Source of the DNA: Streptomyces europaeiscabiei
GTDB lineage: Bacteria; Actinomycetota; Actinomycetes; Streptomycetales; Streptomycetaceae
Length of the DNA stretch: 64,000 nucleotides
NCBI RefSeq assembly: GCF_036346855.1
Contig: NZ_CP107841.1
Span: forward strand, 3,662,001 to 3,726,000
Direction: 5' to 3'
The translations under genes and the position numbers were made by a program. The notes beneath the pieces are model-generated. The model saw nothing but the letters and a program-made list of their open reading frames with translations. It ran no database searches and was not told where the DNA came from. Shown here piece after piece: positions 49,834 to 57,648 of the stretch. How positions within the stretch are numbered: the first letter of the stretch is position 1; every line of letters begins with the position of its first letter.

Positions 49834-50700
49834 TCACGCGTACCGGTACAGGTGACCGATCTCCTCCATGCTGCCCGGAGTCACGTTCCAGGGGGGCATC
49901 CGCTCATCGCGCGCGACGATCCGCCCCCGCTGCGAGTGGCCCTTCCCCAGCGGCTTGGCCGGCAGATAGCGCCCGTTCCGGTGACGCCGCTGCCAGCGCG
50001 TCCACTGCAGGTCGATGAAGGCGTGGTGCAGCCAGAAGACGGGGTCGTTGACGGAAGCGCCGCCGACCATGTGCCCGCCGACCCACCGGTGCACGCGATT
50101 GTGGTTGAGCCACGAGCCGTTGCCTGTCCCCTGCCCCCACCCTTCGAGCCGGTTGCGGAAGCCCCCGCGGGTGACCGAGTTCCAGGGGGTCTTGTCGTAG
50201 ACCGGCTCGGCGAGGGCCGTGTCCAGGTCAAGGGCGGTGGGCAGGCCGACGGGGTTGCGCGGGTAGCCGAAGTCCCGGGTGAGGTACTTGATGTCCGTCA
50301 GCCCCTCCCTGATGGTCCACCTGCCCGTCCCGTACGCGAAGGGGCCGGTCATCACCCGCAGGTCGGAGCGCCGTCCGTTGCCGCCGAGCAGATCGACGGT
50401 CCACGGCACCGACGTGGTCGTACGGTCCCGGGTCCAGTCCCAGTACGGCACGGTCACCGAGTCGTCGATCCGGCGCAGCGCCTTCTCCAGCTCCAGTACG
50501 AACCGGCGGTGCCAGGGCAGGAAGGAGGGCGCCATGTGGGCCGTACGCAGACCGCCGTCGCCGTCGGAGACGTAGTGGTCGATGTGCATCCGCACGAACT
50601 CGTCGTACTCGCCACGCTGTTTGAGCTCCAGCAGCGCGGCGACGAACCGCCGCCGCTCCGTGCGTGTGAGCGTGCTGACGTCCTTACGTGTGTAGGCCAT
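49834..50700 (-). CDS. melC2: Tyrosinase (MelC2-type)
   Basis: 288 residues. The CuA histidines are in MHIDHYVS and AHMAPSFLPWHRRFVLELEK. CuB is in HNRVHRWVGGHMV and VFWLHHAFIDLQW. The type-3 dicopper centre oxidises phenols to quinones and gives melanin. It has no signal peptide of its own and is expected to be carried out by its cofactor. Its start overlaps the end of melC1 by 17 bases. Confidence 0.95.
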   Translation of the reverse strand: MAYTRKDVSTLTRTERRRFVAALLELKQRGEYDEFVRMHIDHYVSDGDGGLRTAHMAPSFLPWHRRFVLELEKALRRIDDSVTVPYWDWTRDRTTTSVPWTVDLLGGNGRRSDLRVMTGPFAYGTGRWTIREGLTDIKYLTRDFGYPRNPVGLPTALDLDTALAEPVYDKTPWNSVTRGGFRNRLEGWGQGTGNGSWLNHNRVHRWVGGHMVGGASVNDPVFWLHHAFIDLQWTRWQRRHRNGRYLPAKPLGKGHSQRGRIVARDERMPPWNVTPGSMEEIGHLYRYA

Positions 50701-51142
50701 GGCCGACCGCTCCCTCCGCCTTGTCCCACACGCGCAGGCGCTGGGTGGCGCCCAGTTCCTCGACGGCGGCGCGGGTCGCCTCCAGGGCCGTCGGGTACGA
50801 GCGGTAGTGGTCGATCATGCTCAGGTATGTGCCGTCCGCGCGGCGCATGAGGTGCAGGGCGCGCCCGTCGACGGTGATGTCCCACTCGCCTGGGCCGGGC
50901 GTCCGGGCACCCAGGTAGGCCGCCTGGCCCGTGTCGGACTTCACGCCGCGGATACGGCGGCCCCGGTACGTCTCGTGGAAGTCCGCCTCCTCGGGCCGCG
51001 CCGACCGGCGGGGCCACACGGCGGCGACGACGGGGGCCACGGCCAAGGCGACGGCCGACACGCCCAGGGCGCGCAGCGCGTTGCGGCGCGTTCTGCCGCG
51101 ACCGGCTTCGGGGTCCACCGTCACTCTGCTGACGAACAACAC
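50684..51142 (-). CDS. melC1: Tyrosinase cofactor (MelC1-type)
   Basis: 152 residues from a GTG at 51142 with GAGGAG close upstream. A twin-arginine signal (RTRRNALRALGVSAVALAVA, about 17-36) supports Tat export. The mature part has HETYRGRRIRG, VDGRALHLMRRADGTYLSMI and DHYRSYPTALEATRAAV, typical of MelC1. It loads copper into MelC2 and carries it across the membrane. Confidence 0.93.
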   Translation of the reverse strand: MLFVSRVTVDPEAGRGRTRRNALRALGVSAVALAVAPVVAAVWPRRSARPEEADFHETYRGRRIRGVKSDTGQAAYLGARTPGPGEWDITVDGRALHLMRRADGTYLSMIDHYRSYPTALEATRAAVEELGATQRLRVWDKAEGAVGHGLHT

Positions 51143-51232
51143 TCTCTCCTCGTCGTGTTCGATAGCGGTGCCCCCGGACGGCCGGGCCCGGGTTCGTACG
51201 CCCCCGGGCCTCGTCTCCGTGTCGCCACGGGC

Positions 51233-51742
51233 TCAGACGAGCCCGAGGTTCGCGGTCGGCGCCGTCCGCAGCAGCGGAGGGAGGACGGCCACCTGGGGGT
51301 CCTTCAGGCTGGGCACGCCCAGCGCAGCGGGGTCGGGCGCGGTCAGTGGGGTCTCCACGTTCAGCCCGGGGGTCAGGGTCCGCAGGTCGGCGGCGGGGGC
51401 GTCGACGCCGACCCGCTCGAAGCCCTCCCCGACGATCCGGGGCAGCGGGGTCTCGGCCTTCAGCCCCGGCAGCGCGGCGCCGAGCGGCATCTGCGGCAGG
51501 GCGCTCGCAGGCAGCAGCCGTCCCTCGACGTACTTCGGTCCTCCTTCGGGAGCGCCTGGCATGAGCAGCGGCAACTCCCCTCCCAGCTTGGGCGCCTTCA
51601 CGTTCAGGGAGTGCTCCACCGCGTCGAGCGGCAGGGGGACGGGGACCGCCCCGGCCGCGGCGGCGGGAGCGGCGGAGGCGCCCACAGCGGCCGCCACACC
51701 GGTGACGACGGCGGCAAGGGTTCCTCGTGTGGTCGGCTTCAT
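51233..51742 (-). CDS. Small secreted protein, Leu/Pro-rich
   Basis: 169 residues from an ATG at 51742. The signal peptide is about 1-30 (ending AAPAAAAG). The mature protein is rich in Pro, Leu, Ala and Gly with short recurring LPGLKAETPLPR / LTPGLNVETPL elements; it lacks Cys. It is probably a disordered or extended cell-surface protein. No family is recognised. It lies between melC and the VKOR gene in the chaplin neighbourhood. The 211-base gap upstream shows no gene. Confidence 0.7.
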   Translation of the reverse strand: MKPTTRGTLAAVVTGVAAAVGASAAPAAAAGAVPVPLPLDAVEHSLNVKAPKLGGELPLLMPGAPEGGPKYVEGRLLPASALPQMPLGAALPGLKAETPLPRIVGEGFERVGVDAPAADLRTLTPGLNVETPLTAPDPAALGVPSLKDPQVAVLPPLLRTAPTANLGLV

Positions 51743-51953
51743 CTCGGTACGGTCCCTTTCAGGAATGGGCGGATCCAGGATCGGCGATCGTGGGAATCGA
51801 CCGCATCAACCGAATCGACGGATTCGGAATCGGCGGTGCGCGAGCCGTGATCCGAGGCTCGGCGTCCGTACCGGGTGAACGATCCGGAGATCTCCCTCAG
51901 CTCAAGATTCACCCGCCTGCCGCATTAGTCCGAGAGGCCTATCGGTCCATTGG

Positions 51954-52559
51954 TCAGCTTGTCCAGAAGTCCCACCAACGGGTCAGGATGAGCATCCCGA
52001 TCACTCCGAGGTGCACCACCGGAAGCACCCACGTGAATTCACCGAGAAAGCCCCGCAGCCAGGCCGGTGCGGGCAGGAAACCGTTGCGGACGTTGAAAGA
52101 GGCCAGGTACCAGAAAAGGACGATCGTGGCGATCCACGCCAGGCAGCACCACAGGCACAGCGAGTTGATCCGGTACAGCGACTCGAACTGCAGCCAGGTC
52201 ACGAAGCCGACCCCGAACAGCGCGCCCGCGCCGAAGGTCAGCCAGTACCAGCGGGGGAAGGCCGCTCCGGCCAGCAGGCTCATGCCGACGCAGATGACGA
52301 TGCCGTAGGCCACCAGGCCGAGCATCGGGTTGGGGAACCCGAAGGCGGAGGCCTGGTCGCTCTTCATGATGTTGCCGCAGGAGACCACGGGGTTGAGGCT
52401 GCACCCGGGGGTGAAGTTCGGGTCCTCCAGCAGCTTGAACTTGTCGAGCGTGATGACCCAGGACGCGAGCAGCCCGGCCGCGCCGGTGATCAGCAGCAGG
52501 ATCGCGAAGGCACGGCTGCCGCCGGCCGTACGCACCGACCGCCCTGCCGGGGCGGTCAT
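51954..52559 (-). CDS. VKOR-family membrane oxidoreductase
   Basis: 201 residues from an ATG at 52559, sharing one base with the preceding stop. Four to five membrane helices are visible. The luminal loop Cys pair is PGCSLNPVVSCG (about 55-66). The membrane active site is SLCLWCCLAW (CxxC). VKOR proteins oxidise DsbA-like partners with quinone and so drive disulfide formation in exported proteins in actinobacteria. Nearby secreted proteins with paired Cys (chaplins) are possible beneficiaries. Confidence 0.92.
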   Translation of the reverse strand: MTAPAGRSVRTAGGSRAFAILLLITGAAGLLASWVITLDKFKLLEDPNFTPGCSLNPVVSCGNIMKSDQASAFGFPNPMLGLVAYGIVICVGMSLLAGAAFPRWYWLTFGAGALFGVGFVTWLQFESLYRINSLCLWCCLAWIATIVLFWYLASFNVRNGFLPAPAWLRGFLGEFTWVLPVVHLGVIGMLILTRWWDFWTS

Positions 52560-53056
52560 CAACCGCGCAGGCTGCGGGCCGGCAGGAGGACGTGCGCCGC
52601 GCTGGTCAGCGTCGCGGTGTCGCCCGCGAAGGCGGCGAGGGCCTCCGGCTCGACGGGCATGCCGGGCCGGGCCTCGGGCCAGGGGCGGGTTGCGAAGAGC
52701 AGGTAGGCGAAGCCTCGTGCGCCGACGGCGGCGAGCCACTCCGGCGGGGCCGGGCACTGGGCGTTGAGCTGGGGCAGCGTGATGACGGCCTGGCCCGCCT
52801 CGACGAGCAGGGTGACCGGCAGGCTGGGGTTGGCGGCGCCGTCGACGACCTTCTCACCGATGGACAGACCGAGGCTCGTCAGCAGATCCGCCACGGCGGC
52901 CGTGGAGCCCTCCGGGCCGTTCCGGCCGTCGCCCAGGGTGTAGGCCAACAGATAGGGCATGTCCCCGTCGGGGGCTTCACCACTCCACGCCATGACGACG
53001 AGCGTGCCGAGGTCGGCTGGGCGGAAAGGACGAATTTCAGCGGAAGTTGAAGTCAC
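52559..53056 (-). CDS. Hypothetical protein (DUF5949-like)
   Basis: 165 residues from a GTG at 53056. Conserved-looking blocks are LGTLVVMAWSGEAPDGDMPY, then LLAYTLGDGRNGPEG and GFAYLLFATRPWPEA. It is a mixed alpha/beta cytosolic protein without signal or membrane segments. It resembles a Streptomyces domain of unknown function that I recall as DUF5949; this is not verified. It is coupled to the VKOR gene (TGATG). Confidence 0.65.
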   Translation of the reverse strand: MTSTSAEIRPFRPADLGTLVVMAWSGEAPDGDMPYLLAYTLGDGRNGPEGSTAAVADLLTSLGLSIGEKVVDGAANPSLPVTLLVEAGQAVITLPQLNAQCPAPPEWLAAVGARGFAYLLFATRPWPEARPGMPVEPEALAAFAGDTATLTSAAHVLLPARSLRG

Positions 53057-53193
53057 CGCGGAACCCTATCCACGCCCGCCAAACGACTCAGCCGTGTTTT
53101 CACCCGACCGGGCGACACACCACGACCGACCACACGAACGAGGGACACGCCTCGAACAACGTGGAATTCACCCGCCGGAGGGACCGAGGAACG

Positions 53194-53233
53194 CGCAGGG
53201 CCGGTGCCGCACCTTCGCGGAACCGGCCCTGCG
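53194..53233 (-). terminator. Hairpin after the small secreted-protein gene
   Basis: CGCAGGGCCGGT at 53194-53205 pairs with ACCGGCCCTGCG at 53222-53233, about 20 bases beyond the stop of the minus-strand gene ending at 53252. Confidence 0.75.
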
Positions 53234-53251
53234 GGGCTGCGGCGGGGACCC

Positions 53252-53542
53252 TCAGCCCTGGAGGGGCAGACCGCCGAGGAGCTTGCTGGGGCCGCCGGGA
53301 GAGTTGAGTGCCTTGGTCGCACCGCTCACCGTGTGGAGCACGGAGCCCTTGCTCTCCGTGTCGAGCGCGTTCGACTGGTGCTGCAACGGCGCAGGCTCGA
53401 TGGGCCCCTTGAAGAGCGTGTTCACCGCACCGTTGAGGCTGGTGGGCGTGACGTCCGTGGCGTCGTAGGCAAAGGCCGGTGCGGCGGCACCGGCGATGGC
53501 CATGGACCCTGCGACGACAGCGGCGGCCTTCAGCGACTTCAT
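53252..53542 (-). CDS. Small secreted protein
   Basis: 96 residues from an ATG at 53542 with GAGGAGAGG upstream. The signal peptide is about 1-25 (MKSLKAAAVVAGSMAIAGAA, ending AFA-YD). The mature part (about 70 residues) has no Cys and is rich in Ser, Gly, Leu and Pro, with TSLNGAVNTLFKGPIEP and SKLLGGLPLQG. It is not a chaplin or rodlin by motif. It lies between two chaplin loci, so a surface role is plausible. No family is recognised. Confidence 0.72.
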   Translation of the reverse strand: MKSLKAAAVVAGSMAIAGAAAPAFAYDATDVTPTSLNGAVNTLFKGPIEPAPLQHQSNALDTESKGSVLHTVSGATKALNSPGGPSKLLGGLPLQG

Positions 53543-53659
53543 CGTGTTCCTCTCCTCGGTACTGGAAGCACTGCGCCGTGTCCAACGAGCCCTCGCTCCG
53601 ACGGAAACCCTTACCGGACAGGTCATATCTGACGCCGAACAACAGGTCATACGAAACAG

Positions 53660-53695
53660 CCGTCGGACCGACCCGGACGGCGGTCGGTCCGACGG
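53660..53695 (-). terminator. 13-bp hairpin
   Basis: CCGTCGGACCGAC at 53660-53672 pairs with GTCGGTCCGACGG at 53683-53695. It is downstream of the minus-strand gene that ends at 53796. Confidence 0.75.
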
Positions 53696-53713
53696 CCGGC
53701 GGAGAGCGACGGA

Positions 53714-53792
53714 CTCGCCCCAGTCGGTTCACCTCGGTCGGCTCGCTTCAGCCGGTGAACCGCGGTCTGCTCGCCCCAGCCGGTTCACCTCG
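53714..53792. repeat. 23-bp direct repeat with an inverted partner
   Basis: CTCGCCCCAG followed by YCGGTTCACCTCG occurs at 53714-53736 and 53770-53792, differing at one base. Between them CAGCCGGTGAACC is partly inverted to both. It sits between the hairpin at 53660-53695 and the stop of the secreted-protein gene. Confidence 0.7.
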
Positions 53793-53795
53793 ACC

Positions 53796-54578
53796 TCACC
53801 CCACGGGCGGCGCCTCCGGCAACGCGTCCGTGGGAGGCGTCACCGCCGGGTCCGCCGGAGTCTGCACCGGCGGCAGGGCGGCCGGAGCGGGCAGGTTGCT
53901 GCCCAGGAGGGTGGCCGCGATGAGCTTGACCAGGCTGTTCACCACGCCGGTGACGGCGGGCAGCACCTGGGCGGGATCGCCGGAAGCGACCGCCTTGAGC
54001 AGGGTGTCGACCGCAACCTGCAGGGCGGTGAGCGCGTCGGTCACCGGGTCCGCCGCGGATCTACCGGCCGGCTGCGCGAGACCACGGTCGAACGCCGGCA
54101 GCGTGACGGCCTGCTGCGGAGCGGCCGGGACCGACGGCACCACCGGGGCTCCCGGGACCGTGGGCGTGGTCGCGGAGGGCGGGGTGCTGGGCACGGCGGG
54201 CGCGGCCGGGTCGGCCGGAAGGGCGGCCGGCGGTACGGCCGGCGGGGTCACCGGTGCCTCCGCCTTGGCCTTGGCGATGGCGTCCTGGACGGCCTTGCCC
54301 AGCTTGGCCGCCTGGTCGGCGGGGAGCCGGCCGTTGTCCGCCTTGAGCACGGCGTCGAGCAGGTCGGTCACCGGCTTCAGTACACCACCGAGGTCGCCGA
54401 GGCCCTTGAGCTGTGCCTGGAGCGCCTCCGCGTCCGCGCCGGGGACGGGGGCTGCCGACCGGGCGCGGTCACGCGCCGACTCGACGTCGGCCGCCAGGGC
54501 GGCCGGGGCGGAGACGCCGAGCAGGAGCGTGGCGCAGAGTGCGGAGACCGCGAGACGCCGTGCGGGCAGAACACGCAT
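53796..54578 (-). CDS. Secreted Pro/Ala-rich protein
   Basis: 260 residues from an ATG at 54578 with AAAGGAA upstream. The signal peptide is about 1-30 (MRVLPARRLAVSALCATLLL, ending ALA-AD). There are two helical modules: VLKPVTDLLDAVLKADNGRL near 65-85, and AVDTLLKAVASGDPAQVLPA near 190-215. A long Pro/Ala/Val linker joins them, and the tail is Pro-rich. It is likely a cell-wall-spanning or surface protein. No family is recognised. It sits between the small secreted gene and the second chaplin, all on one strand. Confidence 0.72.
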   Translation of the reverse strand: MRVLPARRLAVSALCATLLLGVSAPAALAADVESARDRARSAAPVPGADAEALQAQLKGLGDLGGVLKPVTDLLDAVLKADNGRLPADQAAKLGKAVQDAIAKAKAEAPVTPPAVPPAALPADPAAPAVPSTPPSATTPTVPGAPVVPSVPAAPQQAVTLPAFDRGLAQPAGRSAADPVTDALTALQVAVDTLLKAVASGDPAQVLPAVTGVVNSLVKLIAATLLGSNLPAPAALPPVQTPADPAVTPPTDALPEAPPVG

Positions 54579-54755
54579 GGATGTTCCTTTCAATCGGTGC
54601 GAAAAATCGTCTTCTCACCGTGAAATCGATGATCGGCGTCTGCAACCGAAGGGCCCCATCTGGAGCAACACGAAGCGGCCGCCCTCCCCGTGGGGAGAAC
54701 GGCCGACTCGTGTTCAACGCGCGAACCTCAGTGCGGGGACGTCAGTCCTCGAACG

Positions 54756-54995
54756 TCAGTCGTTGAAGCACTTGTTGCCGAACGACGGGTTCAGCAGACC
54801 GATGACGTTGATGGTGTTCCCGCACACGTTGACCGGCACGTGGACCGGAACCTGCACGACGTTGCCCGACAGCACGCCCGGGGAGTGGGCGGCGAAGCCC
54901 TTCGCCTCGCTGTCGGCGGTGGCGACGCCGGCGGTGCCCGCCACGGCTGCGGCAGCAACGGAGGTCAGGGCCAGGCCCTTCGCGATACGCGACAT
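54756..54995 (-). CDS. chpF: Short chaplin (ChpF-like)
   Basis: 79 residues from an ATG at 54995. The signal peptide is about 1-27 (MSRIAKGLALTSVAAAAVAG, ending TADS). The mature chaplin domain is SPGVLSGNVVQVPVHVPVNV followed by CGNTINVIGLLNPSFGNKC, with the two Cys. It is close to the chaplin at 49438, differing in the short C-terminus. By position it corresponds to chpF of S. coelicolor. The 298-base gap 54996-55293 is a divergent promoter region with the polysaccharide cluster. Confidence 0.9.
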   Translation of the reverse strand: MSRIAKGLALTSVAAAAVAGTAGVATADSEAKGFAAHSPGVLSGNVVQVPVHVPVNVCGNTINVIGLLNPSFGNKCFND

Positions 54996-55293
54996 GGAGA
55001 GGTGCTCCTTGGAGTTGATGCATAAACACTCGGGCGGGGGTGCCCGGCGCTGAGTCAACGCGCGGCATGCACCGGGGGTTGTGCCTCCAAAGGGGTGATC
55101 TCGCAGAACGCCTGCTTCACCATTCCGACACAGTTGGCGCGTTCCGCAGATAAGTACGCATAGCGGGCTAGAGTTGCGCACCTCCCCAGGTCGCTGCGGC
55201 CCTTATCAGATCCGCAGATTTTCGGCCCTTCGACGGTCCTCGACTTTCCCCAGACAAGCACCCGAACGAGCTCCCGAAAGGGCACCGCCGGTC

Positions 55294-56436
55294 ATGCGAA
55301 TTCATCCGGGTCCTCTGCTGCGCCGCGCGATGGTGGGCTGCTGCGCCCTCGCCGCCCTCTGGGGGCCGGGCGCTCCCGCGACGGCCGCGCCGCCACCCGC
55401 ACCCTCGCCCGAGGCCGAGCGCCTCGCCTTCGGGCAGCGCTACCGGGCGGTGCAGCACGGCGGGATCGTCCGCGCTGCCAACTCCTCGATCACCTGCCGT
55501 ACACCGGTGACGGCAGCCCCGGCCACGGCCGCTCCGTCCACGGCGCCCGCGCCCGCGGCGCCGTCGTGCGCCGACGCGCGTGCGGGGCGTACCGCCGTCA
55601 ACGACGACTTCGACATGTTCTACATCGACGTCGACCAGGACCCGAACACCTACAACTCCAGCCGGGGCGAGGTCCGGCTGCCGCCGGGCGCGCGGGTGTC
55701 GTACGCGCGGCTGTACTGGGGCGGGAACCTGCTGGTGGGTGAGCAGAAGCCGCCGAAGGACAACGGGCGCGTGCTCGTCGCGGAGCCCGGGGGCGAGTAC
55801 AAGGAGGTGCTCGCGGACTCGGTGGTGGGGCATCGGGTGGCGCGGGGCGCGGACGCGTTCCAGGCCTCGGCGGACGTCACGGAGCTGGTGCGGTCCAGCG
55901 GTTCGGGGCTCTACACGGTGGCGCAGGTCAATGTGGCCATGGGACGTTCGGCGGCCGGGGCATGGGGCGGCTGGACGCTGATGGTGGCGTACGAGAACGC
56001 GGCGGAGCCGCTGCGGCACCTGGCGATGTGGGACGGCTTCGACACACTCACGCAGGGCGGGGAGCAGCGCGTCCGGCTGAACGGAATGGCGCTGCCCGAG
56101 CGCGCGCGCGGGACCGTGGGCCTGGTCGCCTACAACGGCGATCGGGGGAGCCGGGGTGATTCGCTCACCGTTTCGACCGGGCAGGGCCCGGCCGTCGCGC
56201 TCGGCGACGCGGCCAACCCACGTGACGACGTACTGAATTCAACGATCAGCGAACCGGGGCCGCGCATCTCGGGGCGTACACCGGCGTACTCGAACACGCT
56301 CGGATACGACTCGGATGTTCTCGAACTGGGCGATGAAATCCGGCGTGGCGGTGACCAGTTGGCCTTCCGGATCGTTTCGCAGCGGGACGCGGCTTGGGTC
56401 GGGGCGCTCTTCGTCGCCGTCGACGCCAAGCCGTGA
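55294..56436 (+). CDS. Secreted DUF3344-type protein heading the polysaccharide cluster
   Basis: 380 residues from an ATG at 55294. A signal peptide (about 1-32) is followed by a Pro/Ala-rich linker and a beta-rich domain with VNDDFDMFYIDVDQDPNTYN, VSYARLYWGGNLL, AFQASADVTELV and WGGWTLMVAYENAAEPLRHL. These match a family of Streptomyces surface proteins that I recall as DUF3344. There is no anchor at the C-terminus, so it is released or held non-covalently. It is first in a co-directional run with glycan genes and may bind or organise the glycan. Confidence 0.8.
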   Translation: MRIHPGPLLRRAMVGCCALAALWGPGAPATAAPPPAPSPEAERLAFGQRYRAVQHGGIVRAANSSITCRTPVTAAPATAAPSTAPAPAAPSCADARAGRTAVNDDFDMFYIDVDQDPNTYNSSRGEVRLPPGARVSYARLYWGGNLLVGEQKPPKDNGRVLVAEPGGEYKEVLADSVVGHRVARGADAFQASADVTELVRSSGSGLYTVAQVNVAMGRSAAGAWGGWTLMVAYENAAEPLRHLAMWDGFDTLTQGGEQRVRLNGMALPERARGTVGLVAYNGDRGSRGDSLTVSTGQGPAVALGDAANPRDDVLNSTISEPGPRISGRTPAYSNTLGYDSDVLELGDEIRRGGDQLAFRIVSQRDAAWVGALFVAVDAKP

Positions 56437-56475
56437 CGCGCGCCGCCCGGCGCCGCCTCTGAGCAAGGAACCCGC

Positions 56476-57648
56476 ATGCAACTGTCACCATCCGACCCTC
56501 CGTCGCGGGTCCTGCATCTCACCCAGCCGGTCGACGGCGGCGTGGCCCGTGTCGTGACGGACCTGGTGCGGGCTCAGCTCGCCGACGGCCTGCACGCCAC
56601 GGTGGCCTGCCCCGACGGCCCGCTCGCCCCGGGCCTGCGCGCGCTCGGCGCGGACGTACGGCACTGGGCGGCCACCCGGTCGCCGGGGCCCACCCTCGTG
56701 TCCGAGGTGCGCCGGCTGCGGCGGATCCTCGACGACGTACGGCCCGACCTGGTGCACGCGCACAGCGCGAAGGCCGGGCTGGCGGGCCGGCTAGCCGTGC
56801 GGGGGCGCGTACCGACCGTGTTCCAGCCGCACGCCTGGTCGTTCGAGGCGGTGGGCGGCGCGATGGCGGCGCTGGCGCTCGGATGGGAGCGAACGGGGGC
56901 GCGCTGGGCCGCGCGGGTGGTGTGCGTCAGCGAGGCCGAACGGGTCACCGGGGAGCGGGCCGGGGTTCGGGCGCGGTGGACGGTGATCCCCAACGGGGTC
57001 GACGCGGGGCGCTTCCACCCCGCCGCCGTCGACGCCGTACGCGCCGGGATCCCGCTGCTCTCCGGGGTCGATCCGGCCGCACCGCTGGTGGTGTGCGTGG
57101 GACGGCTGTGCCGGCAGAAGGGGCAGGACGTGCTCCTCGCGGCGTGGGACTCGGTGCTGCGGCGGGTGCCGGGGGCGCGTCTGGTGTTGGTCGGGGACGG
57201 GCCGGAGGGCGAGCGGCTGCGGGCCCTGGCCCCCGAGGGTGTGCTGTTCGCCGGGGGTGTCGCGGACGCGGTGCCCTGGTACCAGGCCGCCGATCTGGTC
57301 GTACTGCCGTCGCGGTGGGAGGGCATGGCGCTGGCGCCGCTGGAGGCCATGGCGTGCGGGCGGCCGGTCGTGCTCACCGATGTGGACGGGGCCCGCGAGA
57401 GTCTGCCGCCCGGCCAGGAGCCGGTGCCCGTCGAGGACCCCGCCGCGCTCGCCGGGGCCGTCGCCCGTCTGCTGTGCGATCCGCTGCTGCGCGAGTCGCT
57501 CGGCCACCAGGGCCGCCATCACGTACTGACCACGCACGACGTGCGGCACACGAACGAGGCCGTCGCGGGCGTGTACCGCGAACTGCTCGGCGGTGCGGAC
57601 GGCCGGCGCGGGAAAGCCACCGAGTGCAGGGAGTCCATCCACACGTGA
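56476..57648 (+). CDS. Glycosyltransferase family 4
   Basis: 390 residues from an ATG at 56476 with AAGGAA upstream. The GT-B fold is visible: VLHLTQPVDGGVARVVTDLV at the N-terminus, VHAHSAKAGLAGRLAVRGRV, then WTVIPNGVDAGRFHP, LVCVGRLCRQKGQDVLLAAW and the E-x7-E donor site in VVLPSRWEGMALAPLEAMAC. It transfers a sugar from a nucleotide donor to the growing lipid-linked glycan on the cytoplasmic face. Its stop overlaps the next start (GTGA). Confidence 0.93.
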   Translation: MQLSPSDPPSRVLHLTQPVDGGVARVVTDLVRAQLADGLHATVACPDGPLAPGLRALGADVRHWAATRSPGPTLVSEVRRLRRILDDVRPDLVHAHSAKAGLAGRLAVRGRVPTVFQPHAWSFEAVGGAMAALALGWERTGARWAARVVCVSEAERVTGERAGVRARWTVIPNGVDAGRFHPAAVDAVRAGIPLLSGVDPAAPLVVCVGRLCRQKGQDVLLAAWDSVLRRVPGARLVLVGDGPEGERLRALAPEGVLFAGGVADAVPWYQAADLVVLPSRWEGMALAPLEAMACGRPVVLTDVDGARESLPPGQEPVPVEDPAALAGAVARLLCDPLLRESLGHQGRHHVLTTHDVRHTNEAVAGVYRELLGGADGRRGKATECRESIHT

